From assembly GCA_026874595.1 (NCBI GenBank), contig CM049314.1:18160729-18224728 (forward strand): a DNA stretch of 64,000 bases. Direction: 5' to 3'. The translations under genes and the position numbers were made by a program. Positions 37,565-49,385 of this stretch are shown here, piece after piece. The DNA comes from Sipunculus nudus. Its lineage: Eukaryota > Annelida > Sipuncula > Golfingiida > Sipunculidae. Below the pieces are notes generated by a model. That model was given only the letters and a program-made list of their open reading frames with translations, was not told the origin of the DNA and ran no database searches. Position 1 is the stretch's first letter. Each line of letters begins with the position of its first letter.

Positions 37565-40475
37565 GAAAGTGGCCATGCAGTAGAGACGAGAGCCCAAGCT
37601 GCTAATAAAGGTAGGCCAGTAAAACCCCTTTCGGTGCCAAGTCCCATTGCTGATATTAGTCGGTCAGACCTGATTAGAGAGCAACGAGAGGACAAATCTC
37701 TTTCTCCGTTGTGGGATAAAGTGGGCAAACCTGTGGGTAAATTTAAATATGCCATCAAGAAGGGAGTTCTTGTGCGTCTGAAGGAGGACAAGTACATATC
37801 TGGTAAGTATCACTCTCAGGTAGTAGTCCCCATCCCACTACGTACTGATATCTTGAAACTTGCCCATGAAGGGATCATGTCTGGCCATCAGGGAATATTT
37901 CGTTCTTTTGAGAGAGTTATTTCTAACTACTTCTGGCCAGGTCTACACGAGGATGTCGCAAAATTCTGCAAATCATGCGACATCTGCCAGAGGACCATAC
38001 AAAAAGGGAAGGTGGGAAAGGTCCCTTTAGGGAGAATGCCTCTAATGAACCACCCATTTCAACGTATTTCTATGGATTTGGTGGGGCCTATCTTTCCTGC
38101 GTCTGATCGGGGTAAGAGATTCATCCTAACAGTGATGGATTATGCAACTCGCTATCCCGAGGCGATTGCATTGAGTAACATAGAGACCGAAACAGTCGCT
38201 GAAGCTCTCCTTGATGTTTATAGCAGACTTGGTATCCCCAATGAGGTATTGACTGACATGGGCAGTCAATTTACCTCCTCTGTCATGCGAGAGGTCAGCA
38301 GACTTTTATGTATCAAACAGTTGACCACAAGCCCCTATAATCCACGATGCAATGGCATGGTAGAAAAGTTCAATGACACCTTAAATAGGATGCTGAAAAA
38401 GATGTGTGCAGAACTTCCTAGAGACTGGGACCGTTATCTGGCCCCTGTTCTGTTTGCATATCGCGAGTCTCCACATGACTCTCTGGGTGGTTTATCTCCT
38501 TTTGAACTTTTATATGGGAGAAATGTCAGCGGTCCTTTAAAGGTTTTGAAAGAGTTGATGACATATGATGAGGACGATTCTGAGGTCAAAACTACGTACC
38601 AGTTTGTTGTTGATCTAAAAGAGAGATTAAAGGATACATGTGCTCTTGCTAGAGAGGCACTGAGTAAGGCATCTGTTAGGTACAAACAGTTCTATGACAG
38701 GAAAACAAAACCTAGGCATCTGCAAGTAGGTGATAAAGTACTAGTTTTGTTACCTACAGATCGCAACAAATTACTCCTGCAGTGGAAAGGCCCTTTTGTG
38801 ATTACTTGTAGGTTTAATGATTGTGACTATCAGATTGACATGCAGGGAAAATCCAAGGTTTTCCATATAAACATGCTAAAGAAAAACATAACAAGGGCAG
38901 AATCTGATAAAGTCGCAGGTTGCATATTTGATATGTCTAGTATTACAGGTGATGAAGGCCTGTCTCTTGATATCCGTAATCATCACCAGGATATTGAGCA
39001 GTTAGATGTGGACTACTCAGAATGTGGGAAGTCTGTGGTACCGTTACCTAGTGTGACGCGTAAGCAAGGTCCTGACCAGGTTCAGATTTGTAAACAACTC
39101 CCAGCTGCGAAGGCTGAGGAAATCTCCTTGCTTATCAGCCAGTATGAATCAATATTTACTGATGTACCAAAGCAAACTCACATCATTGAGTGTGTTCTGC
39201 GTACTACTACTGATCAACCTGTGAGATCAAAGCCTTATCCAGTCCCACATGCTTTAAGAGACACCATGAACAAAGAAATACAAAACATGCTGTCCCTAGG
39301 TATTATTGAGAGATCAAACTCTAGTTTTGCCAGTCCGGTTGTCATGATACGTAACAAGGATGATACGGTACGCTTCTGTATTGACTACCGTAAACTTAAC
39401 CGTACCCTTTTTTTTATCCAGAGCCTATGCCAAATCCCGAAAATCTCTTTGCTGAGTTGGGTGAGAGTACCTATTTCTCGAAACTGGATTTAACAAAAGG
39501 CTACTGGCAAATACCCATCTCAGAGAGTTCTAAAGAACTTCATCATTTGTCACTCCTGAAGCACTATATCAATTTCGCTTCATGCCATTTGGTCTTGTAG
39601 TGGCTGGAGCAGTGTTTACAAGAATGATGAGAAAACTGTTTGATGGCATGTTCGGGGTATGCTGTTATATTGATGATATTCTTTGTCACACAGTTACCTG
39701 GACAGAACATTTAATCCTTTTAGAGAAAGTGTTTAGGATCCTTCAAGACGCTAGTTTAGCAGCAAAATCCGCAAAATGCTGTTTTGGGTTCACTGACCTC
39801 GGGTTTTTTGGTCACCGGGTCAGTAGAGGTCAGCTTGCTACTGATGACACACTATTAGACAAAGTGAGCAAAAGTGAGCGACCTACCACCAAGAAAGAAG
39901 TGAGATCCTTTCTAGGTCTCACTGGATACTACAGGAAATTCATTCCTCATTATGCGGAAATCGCGGTTCCTTTAACCGACCTGACCCGAAAAGGTCAAAG
40001 CAATAAGGTCACATGGGGTGAGGCCCAGGAACGATCACTCCGCACATTGAAATCCATGCTAGTAAAACCACCTATTTTACAGCTTCCAGACATGTCAAAA
40101 CCTTTTGTCCTACGTACCGATGCCTCAGACAACGGTATTGGAAGCAGCCTGTTGCAGGAATCCGATGGCATCATGTGTCCGATTGCGTATGCAAGCCGGA
40201 AATTGACAGAACGGGAACGCAACTACTCTGTAATAGAGAGAGAAGCTTTGTCTATCATATGGGCAATAGCCAGGTTTGATGTGTATCTGTTTCGGAAGGA
40301 GTTCTGTATTCAAACAGATCATAAACCATTAACCTACATCAATCAATCCAAGTGTATCAACAAGCGCATCATGCGTTGGGCTATGATGCTCCAGGAATAC
40401 AAATTCAGGGTAGAAGCTATACCGGGTAAAGAAAATCATGGACCCGACTTTTTAAGCAGAGTCCACATGATTTAA
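37526..40475 (+). pseudogene. Unit 1 truncated pol: integrase, RT, RNase H
   Basis: Leader, gag and protease are gone. An ATG inside the LTR remnant (37526) now opens MYSGRHSQLFWV and runs in frame into the pol polyprotein just upstream of integrase. Integrase is complete by eye: zinc-binding His/His/Cys/Cys (HEGIMSGHQG, CKSCDIC), core DDE (ISMDLVGP, LTDMGSQF, NGMVEKF) and a GPF motif (LQWKGPFVIT). Two frame breaks follow in RT: eight Ts at 39408-39415 where units 2 and 3 have nine, and a one-base-shorter site near 39540 shared with unit 2. The final part (39582-40475) holds YIDDIL and RNase H. Confidence 0.88.
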
Positions 40476-40735
40476 GTTGCAGCTGCTAAGATTAGCTGAG
40501 CTTTTTTTATTCCATAGCCAAGTTGTTTTTGTTGCATGGGAGATCACTGTATAAAATCAGGAGAGTGCACCAGTATACCACTACGCTCCTTTTGTTATGG
40601 GTTACATATAAGACTGTTTGAACATTTATTTTGTTTTTTATTTGAACAAGAGTTTTTGATCGCACCAACTCCCATTCTGGGGATAAACAGATCCAAAATG
40701 AAAATGCCCGCATTTTCCTTTGTAGGGGGGAGTGA

Positions 40736-42061
40736 TGTCACACAGATCCCCTAAGATATGATTTTGTGTGTATATATAATAGTCATCCATTTATTTTATG
40801 TGTGACAATGTACAGTGGGAGACACAGCCAGTTGTTTTGGGTCCCATGTAGTTGTTTTGTACCCACTATGACCACAATGGTAACAATGACCTGTGTCCAG
40901 TGAGGTGTAACAAAACCCCTAGGTAGTCCTTGTGTCCAAGGCATATAACAATACCCCTGAAACAAGAATAGGGCGGCCATAATTTCACTGGTTCTGCTCA
41001 AGTGTGCTCAGAATTGTTGTCAAGGCTCTTTTAAACAAGAATAGGGCAGTTGGCCAGCAGCTCTGTTAGAGGAAACATGAACCTCTCTCTACTTGAACTT
41101 TAAGAGGCCTGAGGGCTACTCAACATGCTACACTGAATCAAGACCAAGAGCTGTGTTTTTTTTTTCTTATTAATTTTTCTGGTATGGTCAACTAAAGACT
41201 TTTAAATGTACACCAAACCATGGTATGAACTGTGCCACACTCAGAATGCTGATATCTTGCATTAAAAGAATGTTTTCAGTGTTTAGAGATTTTGTGGAGA
41301 CTGAGGGGTACCGGCAGTGCACGAAAACCACCTAGAAGTACCGAGAATGGTGGACTTCAGACTGTGACTCTATGAGACTTCTTACATGAAAGGTGAGCCA
41401 TTGTACAGTTATTCTTGGTACCCAAAAGCAGAACTGACTTTATGGTAGCTCCTGTATATACATATATGAAACAGTACTATCATTATTATCTGCTGAATTA
41501 CTGTTATACTTGATATAGAAATCCTAAGATATGTAGGAGGAGACACATTATTCCATTTGGGACCCAATGTAATGACCATTCTCTAATACCTTTACCTCTA
41601 TCGAAATACTGGCTCTGTTTCCCCTAAATGTTGGAGTTATCTTTTTTTCTTTGAGCTGAAATGGTCCTACGTTATTTTAGAGAAGGAGCCTTATGGTATT
41701 TGGTATACCTCCACTGATGGGTTGCTTCCTGGAGAAGTTTCACTGGACTCCCTATCTGCTTCTTGTGACAAACTGTTGTTACCCGGATTTCTAAGGATTG
41801 ATATTATTCAACTCGTATTTATTTTATAAAGTATAGTGTCTAAGCTGTGCTATACTTGCCAGCTTATTTCTCAGTGAAGTGCTAATACTTGATATATCCC
41901 TTGATGTCATATTGCACTTATATTCATTTATATTCATTAAATTTATTGTACATCTTTCAGTTGTATGATATTCATTTGTATGTGCGAACGTTTTCTTATT
42001 ATTAAAAGAACGTGGGGCAAGGTGCTTAAGATCAGGGGATCTTACGATGTAAACCTTGACA
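40736..42061 (+). repeat. LTR2 (1326 bp)
   Basis: Starts TGTCACACAG and ends TTGACA. A TATATATAATAG stretch lies about 35 bases in. It follows a purine tract and precedes a primer-binding site, so it serves as 3' LTR of unit 1 and 5' LTR of unit 2. By eye it differs from LTR3 only in one base of a T run. Confidence 0.92.
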
Positions 42062-42712
42062 AGTGGCGAGCGTGCCAGGGTCCTTTTTTGGCTGTTTTAC
42101 TCAGTAAAAGAAGGAAAACCCGTAATGTTAATGATGTAAATGATTCGCACAATTCCATACAAATGAATTAAGGTTTGATCTTTAGTATTTTCTTGAGAAT
42201 GGCTGAGTCCCTACTGTGGTCAGTGTCATGTTGTGTCAGAGATTTTTCTTGTGAGAGGAGCCAACTCATGGTCAGGTGTTGTTAACCTGTAGTTTACAGC
42301 TACGGCTGGGATCAGTTTGTGAATGCTACGGCAGCAAACTGTAATCTTCTATGTCTTATCTAGCAGGGCAATTTTGATGTTGAGACTGCGGTCTAGAACG
42401 ACCCTATTGATTTCATTCTGTAGTTTTGGCTCTGTTGCCAAATTGTGGATGCTACGGCATCATTGTGCTAAGGCATAATTAAGGTCGGTGCTTTCATTAT
42501 GTATCAGAGATATTTTTGCCACGTCGTTGATGCTACGGCATTCTTGTGCTAAGGCACAATTTCTAGTTGATGTTACGGCGTCCTAGTGCTAAGGCACGTG
42601 TTTTGGTTTATACGTTGGTATAACCATATGGCTTAGTCTGTGGTCTTGTATATTGTACATTTCGCAGATAGGTATGGAGGAGTAAAAAGAAATCTGTGCC
42701 CTAGGGGAGAAA
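42062..42712 (+). other. Unit 2 primer-binding site and leader
   Basis: TGGCGAGCGTGCCAGG at 42064 has a complement ending in CCA, as expected for a tRNA primer. It resembles the arginine-tRNA type used by 412/mdg1-like elements (inference). The leader then carries repeated nonamers GCTACGGCA/GCTAAGGCA at 42325, 42451, 42467, 42532, 42548 and 42588. Confidence 0.75.
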
Positions 42713-43765
42713 ATGGGATTTAAAGGGGAAGATCTCAGGCAATTTGTAGATAGAGAGGTCAAGAGAATTGAAGATAAAAGTGAAAAAGATAGGGCTAGAG
42801 AAGGTAGGGCTCGTGAACGTGAAGAGAAAGCACGAGAACGAGAGCAAGCCCATGAATCTGAGGTATTAAAGTTGAAATCTCAGTTTCCTGTTGAAACTCC
42901 CCCAGAGAGAGGAGTGGGATCTAGTTTTGTTTGGGTTTCTTCCTTTAAAATGCCGTCCATTGATGAAGCTTATGATAGCCTTGATGCTTACTTAGAGCGA
43001 TTTGAAAGATTCGCGCTTGGCCAGAAATGGCCTACATATGATTGGGCAATTCGCCTTAGTACTTTACTGAAAGGCAAGTCACTAGAAATATATTCTAGAC
43101 TTCCCTCTGACGAAGCTCTTGACTATGAAAAACTCAAACTTGCTTTATTCAGACATTATCATATGACCGAAGAAGGGTACCGTACTAAATTCCGTACTAG
43201 TCGTCCAGGGAAATCGGAAGCCCCAAGTCAATTTGCAGCTCGCATCAGTGGGTACTTACATAACTGGGTCAAGATGGCGTGTATAGATAGGACTTATGAG
43301 GGTTTGGTAGATCTCCTCCTTTGGGAGCAGTTTATGAACTATTGCTCCAAGGAGTTGTCAGTCTTTCTGCGTGAAAGACAATGTTTTAGTATCGACTCGA
43401 TGACAGATGTGGCCGAAAGATTTGTTGAAGCCCATGGTAGATACAGTTTTTCATCTCACCCTAAAGGCATTAGTTCCAAACACGGTTGTACCCAGTCGGA
43501 AGGGAACAAACAGGTTGAAGCAGGTAAGCAACTATCTTACCCACCTTCCAAAAGCATACAGAGTAGTACACCAATCATAAAATGCTACAATTGTGGTGGT
43601 GCTGGACATAAATCTTTCCAATGTAAATTGCCTAAGAAAGGTAAGGATATGGTCCAGGGTTTCCAGGTTATTGATCAACAAAGTGTCATTCAGACTATGG
43701 TTAACCAGGCTGTGTCCAGAGCTGTGAGTAAGGCAGTCAAAGAAACTCAAAACACAGGTAGGTAA
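42713..43765 (+). CDS. Unit 2 gag (retrotransposon capsid/nucleocapsid)
   Basis: A 350-codon frame. It has a highly charged N-terminus rich in Arg-Glu (residues about 20-50, likely coiled coil), a capsid-like middle (SIDEAYDSLDAYLERFERFA, WAIRLSTLLKGKSLEIYSRL), and a zinc knuckle CYNCGGAGHKSFQC (Cys-x2-Cys-x4-His-x4-Cys) for RNA packaging. One extra base near 43750 relative to unit 3 ends it with TAA and cuts it off from protease. Unit 3 reads gag and pol in one frame, so the shift here is probably a lesion, although programmed frameshifting cannot be excluded. Confidence 0.85.
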   Translation: MGFKGEDLRQFVDREVKRIEDKSEKDRAREGRAREREEKAREREQAHESEVLKLKSQFPVETPPERGVGSSFVWVSSFKMPSIDEAYDSLDAYLERFERFALGQKWPTYDWAIRLSTLLKGKSLEIYSRLPSDEALDYEKLKLALFRHYHMTEEGYRTKFRTSRPGKSEAPSQFAARISGYLHNWVKMACIDRTYEGLVDLLLWEQFMNYCSKELSVFLRERQCFSIDSMTDVAERFVEAHGRYSFSSHPKGISSKHGCTQSEGNKQVEAGKQLSYPPSKSIQSSTPIIKCYNCGGAGHKSFQCKLPKKGKDMVQGFQVIDQQSVIQTMVNQAVSRAVSKAVKETQNTGR

Positions 43766-43766
43766 G

Positions 43767-46274
43767 TTGGAACCAAATAGTAGTGGTCTGTCTGATACAC
43801 GGTCAGTACCTCCCTTGCAGCGCAGTGAGGTTAACAATGTCACAGAACCAGTAACACTTGAGCCAGAGGTATTGAATTTGGCTTGTCCTGCAGTAGTTGG
43901 CAGACCAGAATCACACCCTTTAGGCATGCCTACATGCACAGGAGTCATTGACAATAACAGTGTATCAGTACTTAGGGACACTGGGTGCAGCACTGCTGTT
44001 GTTAGAACAGCTCTTATACAACAGGACCAGATGACAGGTAAGTCTCAAACTTGTATTCTAATAGACGGAACTGTGAGAGAATTTCCCATGGCAAAGATAC
44101 AGGTACACACCCCATATTTCACAGGTGAGTTAGAGGCACTCTGTATTGACAACCCGGTATACGATCTAATAATCGGTAATATACAGGGAGCTAGGGATCC
44201 TCATAAGCCAGATTCAGGATGGACTCCAAATGTACCAGAAAGTGGCCATGCAGTAGAGACAAGAGCCCAAGCTGCTAATAAAGGTAGGCCAGTAAAACCC
44301 CTTTCGGTGCCAAGTCCCATTGCTGATATTAGTCGGTCAGACCTGATTAGAGAGCAACGAGAGGACAAATCTCTTTCTCCGTTGTGGGATAAAGTGGGCA
44401 AACCTGTGGGTAAATTTAAATATGCCATCAAGAAGGGAGTTCTTGTGCGTCTGAAGGAGGACAAGTACATATCTGGTAAGTATCACTCTCAGGTAGTAGT
44501 CCCCATCCCACTACGTACTGATATCTTGAAACTTGCCCATGAAGGGATCATGTCTGGCCATCAGGGAATATTTCGTTCTTTTGAGAGAGTTATTTCTAAC
44601 TACTTCTGGCCAGGTCTACACGAGGATGTCGCAAAATTCTGCAAATCATGCGACATCTGCCAGAGGACCATACAAAAAGGGAAGGTAGGAAAGGTCCCTT
44701 TAGGGAGAATGCCTCTAATGAGCCACCCATTTCAACGTATTTCTATGGATTTGGTGGGGCCTATCTTTCCTGCGTCTGATCGGGGTAAGAGATTCATCCT
44801 AACAGTGATGGATTATGCAACTCGCTATCCCGAGGCGATTGCATTGAGTAACATAGAGACCGAAACAGTCGCTGAAGCTCTCCTTGATGTTTATAGCAGA
44901 CTTGGTATCCCCAATGAGGTATTGACTGACATGGGCAGTCAATTTACCTCCTCTGTCATGCGAGAGGTCAGCAGACTTTTATGTATCAAACAGTTGACCA
45001 CAAGCCTCTATAATCCACGATGCAATGGCATGGTAGAAAAGTTCAATGACACCTTAAATAGGATGCTGAAAAAGATGTGTGCAGAACTTCCTAGAGACTG
45101 GGACCGTTATCTGGCCCCTGTTCTGTTTGCATATCGCGAGTCTCCACATGACTCTCTGGGTGGTTTATCTCCTTTTGAACTTTTATATGGGAGAAATGTC
45201 AGGGGTCCTTTAAAGGTTTTGAAAGAGTTGATGACATATGATGAGGACGATTCTGAGGTCAAAACTACGTACCAGTTTGTTGTTGATCTAAAAGAGAGAT
45301 TAAAGGATACATGTGCTCTTGCTAGAGAGGCACTGAGTAAGGCATCTGTTAGGTACAAACAGTTCTATGACAGGAAAACAAAACCTAGGCATCTGCAAGT
45401 AGGTGATAAAGTACTAGTTTTGTTACCTACAGATCGCAACAAATTACTCCTGCAGTGGAAAGGCCCTTTTGTGATTACTTGTAGGTTTAATGATTGTGAC
45501 TATCAGATTGACATGCAGGGAAAATCCAAGGTTTTCCATATAAACATGCTAAAGAAAAACATAACAAGGGCAGAATCTGATAAAGTCGCAGGTTGCATAT
45601 TTGATATGTCTAGTATTACAGGTGATGAAGGCCTGTCTCTTGATATCCGTAATCATCACCAGGATATTGAGCAGTTAGATGTGGACTACTCAGAATGCGG
45701 GAAGTCTGTGGTACCGTTACCTAGTGTGACGCGTAAGCAAGGTCCTGACCAGGTTCAGATTTGTAAACAACTCCCAGCTGCAAAGGCTGAGGAAATCTCC
45801 TTGCTTATCAGCCAGTATGAATCAATATTTACTGATGTACCAAAGCAAACTCACATCATTGAGTGTGTTCTGCGTACTACTACTGATCAACCTGTGAGAT
45901 CAAAGCCTTATCCAGTCCCACATGCTTTAAGAGACACCATGAACAAAGAAATACAAAACATGCTGTCCCTAGGTATTATTGAGAGATCAAACTCTAGTTT
46001 TGCCAGTCCGGTTGTCATGATACGTAACAAGGATGATACGGTACGCTTCTGTATTGACTACCGTAAACTTAACCGTACCCTTTTTTTTTATCCAGAGCCT
46101 ATGCCAAATCCCGAAAATCTCTTTGCTGAGTTGGGTGAGAGTACCTATTTCTCGAAACTGGATTTAACAAAAGGCTACTGGCAAATACCCATCTCAGAGA
46201 GTTCTAAAGAACTTCATCATTTGTCACTCCTGAAGCACTATATCAATTTCGCTTCATGCCATTTGGTCTTGTAG
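43767..46274 (+). pseudogene. Unit 2 protease-integrase-RT (5' part)
   Basis: An 835-codon frame without its own ATG near the start. The order is aspartic protease (VLRDTGCST, then LIIGN), integrase with His/His/Cys/Cys zinc site, DDE core and GPF motif, then the RT N-terminal half (RSKPYPVPHALRDTMNKEIQ, VRFCIDYRKLNR, FSKLDLTKGYWQIP). It breaks in RT near 46213, where the site is one base shorter than in unit 3. RT thus lies downstream of integrase, the reverse of ordinary Ty3/gypsy pol. Confidence 0.9.
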
Positions 46275-47149
46275 TGGCTGGAGCAGTGTTTACAAGAATG
46301 ATGAGAAAACTGTTTGATGGCATGTTCGGGGTATGCTGTTATATTGATGATATTCTTTGTCACACAGTTACCTGGACAGAACATTTAATCCTTTTAGAGA
46401 AAGTGTTTAGGATCCTTCAAGACGCTAGTTTAGCAGCAAAATCCGCAAAATGCTGTTTTGGGTTCACTGACCTCGGGTTTTTTGGTCACCGGGTCAGTAG
46501 AGGTCAGCTTGCTACTGATGACACACTATTAGACAAAGTGAGCAAAAGTGAGCGACCTACCACCAAGAAAGAAGTGAGATCCTTTCTAGGTCTCACTGGA
46601 TACTACAGGAAATTCATTCCTCATTATGCGGAAATCGCGGTTCCTTTAACCGACCTGACCCGAAAAGGTCAAAGCAATAAGGTCACATGGGGTGAGGCCC
46701 AGGAACGATCACTCCGCACATTGAAATCCATGCTAGTAAAACCACCTATTTTACAGCTTCCAGACATGTCAAAACCTTTTGTCCAACGTACCGATGCCTC
46801 AGACAACGGTATTGGAAGCAGCCTGTTGCAGGAATCCGATGGCATCATGTGTCCGATTGCGTATGCAAGCCGGAAATTGACAGAACGGGAACGCAACTAC
46901 TCTGTAATAGAGAGAGAAGCTTTGTCTATCATATGGGCAATAGCCAGGTTTGATGTGTATCTGTTTCGGAAGGAGTTCTGTATTCAAACAGATCATAAAC
47001 CATTAACCTACATCAATCAATCCAAGTGTATCAACAAGCGCATCATGCGTTGGGCTATGATGCTCCAGGAATACAAATTCAGGGTAGAAGCTATACCGGG
47101 TAAAGAAAATCATGGACCCGACTTTTTAAGCAGAGTCCACATGATTTAA
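46256..47149 (+). pseudogene. Unit 2 RT (3' part) and RNase H
   Basis: Resumes in another frame with MPFGLVVAGAVFTRMMRKLF, the catalytic YIDDIL, the thumb (VRSFLGLTGYYRKFIPHYAE) and RNase H (TDASDNGIG, EREALSIIWAI, IQTDHKPLT, HGPDFLSR). All four RNase H acidic positions are present. The stop is followed by about 250 non-coding bases and then the purine tract. Confidence 0.88.
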
Positions 47150-47397
47150 GTTGCAGCTGCTAAGATTAGCTGAGCTTTTTTTATTCCATAGCCAAGTTGT
47201 TTTTGTTGCATGGGAGATCACTGTATAAAATCAGGAGAGTGCACCAGTATACCACTACGCTCCTTTTGTTTTGGGTTACATATAAGACTGTTTGAACATT
47301 TATTTTGTTTTTTATTTGAACAAGAGTTTTTGATCGCACCAACTCCCATTCTGGGGATAAACAGATCCAAAATGAAAATGCCCGCATTTTCCTTTGT

Positions 47398-47409
47398 AGG
47401 GGGGAGTGA
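47398..47409 (+). promoter_or_regulatory. Polypurine tract of unit 2
   Basis: AGGGGGGAGTGA directly before TGTCACAC; it primes plus-strand synthesis. Identical tracts precede LTR2 and LTR4. Confidence 0.85.
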
Positions 47410-48734
47410 TGTCACACAGATCCCCTAAGATATGATTTTGTGTGTATATATAATAGTCATCCATTTATTTTATGTGTGACAATGTACAGTGGGAGACACA
47501 GCCAGTTGTTTTGGGTCCCATGTAGTTGTTTTGTACCCACTATGACCACAATGGTAACAATGACCTGTGTCCAGTGAGGTGTAACAAAACCCCTAGGTAG
47601 TCCTTGTGTCCAAGGCATATAACAATACCCCTGAAACAAGAATAGGGCGGCCATAATTTCACTGGTTCTGCTCAAGTGTGCTCAGAATTGTTGTCAAGGC
47701 TCTTTTAAACAAGAATAGGGCAGTTGGCCAGCAGCTCTGTTAGAGGAAACATGAACCTCTCTCTACTTGAACTTTAAGAGGCCTGAGGGCTACTCAACAT
47801 GCTACACTGAATCAAGACCAAGAGCTGTGTTTTTTTTTCTTATTAATTTTTCTGGTATGGTCAACTAAAGACTTTTAAATGTACACCAAACCATGGTATG
47901 AACTGTGCCACACTCAGAATGCTGATATCTTGCATTAAAAGAATGTTTTCAGTGTTTAGAGATTTTGTGGAGACTGAGGGGTACCGGCAGTGCACGAAAA
48001 CCACCTAGAAGTACCGAGAATGGTGGACTTCAGACTGTGACTCTATGAGACTTCTTACATGAAAGGTGAGCCATTGTACAGTTATTCTTGGTACCCAAAA
48101 GCAGAACTGACTTTATGGTAGCTCCTGTATATACATATATGAAACAGTACTATCATTATTATCTGCTGAATTACTGTTATACTTGATATAGAAATCCTAA
48201 GATATGTAGGAGGAGACACATTATTCCATTTGGGACCCAATGTAATGACCATTCTCTAATACCTTTACCTCTATCGAAATACTGGCTCTGTTTCCCCTAA
48301 ATGTTGGAGTTATCTTTTTTTCTTTGAGCTGAAATGGTCCTACGTTATTTTAGAGAAGGAGCCTTATGGTATTTGGTATACCTCCACTGATGGGTTGCTT
48401 CCTGGAGAAGTTTCACTGGACTCCCTATCTGCTTCTTGTGACAAACTGTTGTTACCCGGATTTCTAAGGATTGATATTATTCAACTCGTATTTATTTTAT
48501 AAAGTATAGTGTCTAAGCTGTGCTATACTTGCCAGCTTATTTCTCAGTGAAGTGCTAATACTTGATATATCCCTTGATGTCATATTGCACTTATATTCAT
48601 TTATATTCATTAAATTTATTGTACATCTTTCAGTTGTATGATATTCATTTGTATGTGCGAACGTTTTCTTATTATTAAAAGAACGTGGGGCAAGGTGCTT
48701 AAGATCAGGGGATCTTACGATGTAAACCTTGACA
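47410..48734 (+). repeat. LTR3 (1325 bp)
   Basis: Shared by units 2 and 3. TGTCACACAG to TTGACA, followed after two bases by the primer-binding TGGCGAGCG. Nearly identical to LTR2. Confidence 0.92.
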
Positions 48735-49385
48735 AGTGGCGAGCGTGCCAGGGTCCTTTTTTGGCTGTTTTACTCAGTAAAAGAAGGAAAACCCGTAATG
48801 TTAATGATGTAAATGATTCGCACAATTCCATACAAATGAATTGAGGTTTGATCTTTAGTATTTTCTTGAGAATGGCTGAGTCCCTACTGTGGTCAGTGTC
48901 ATGTTGTGTCAGAGATTTTTCTTGTGAGAGGAGCCAACTCATGGTCAGGTGTTGTTAACCTGTAGTTTACAGCTACGGCTGGGATCAGTTTGTGAATGCT
49001 ACGGCAGCAAACTGTAATCTTCTATGTCTTATCTAGCAGGGCAATTTTGATGTTGAGACTGCGGTCTAGAACGACCCTATTGATTTCATTCTGTAGTTTT
49101 GGCTCTGTTGCCAAATTGTGGATGCTACGGCATCATTGTGCTAAGGCATAATTAAGGTCGGTGCTTTCATTATGTATCAGAGATATTTTTGCCACGTCGT
49201 TGATGCTACGGCATTCTTGTGCTAAGGCACAATTTCTAGTTGATGTTACGGCGTCCTAGTGCTAAGGCACGTGTTTTGGTTTATACGTTGGTATAACCAT
49301 ATGGCTTAGTCTGTGGTCTTGTATATTGTACATTTCGCAGATAGGTATGGAGGAGTAAAAAGAAATCTGTGCCCTAGGGGAGAAA
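48735..49385 (+). other. Unit 3 primer-binding site and leader
   Basis: Same layout as unit 2: primer-binding site at 48737 and the GCTAMGGCA nonamer series in the second half. Confidence 0.75.

Noticed and set aside
37501-37797. Minus-strand open frames of 65-153 codons opposite pol (37.5-54.3 kb)
   Set aside because: They recur at identical positions in each repeat unit and are shadows of the plus-strand pol frame.
40476-40735. An envelope-like gene after RNase H
   Set aside because: Only about 250 bases lie between the pol stop and the 3' LTR, with nothing coding of the right kind.
43767-43800. A separate protease start (programmed frameshift) in unit 2
   Set aside because: Unit 3 reads through in one frame and unit 2 differs by a one-base insertion with no slippery site visible; treated as a lesion, though not excluded.
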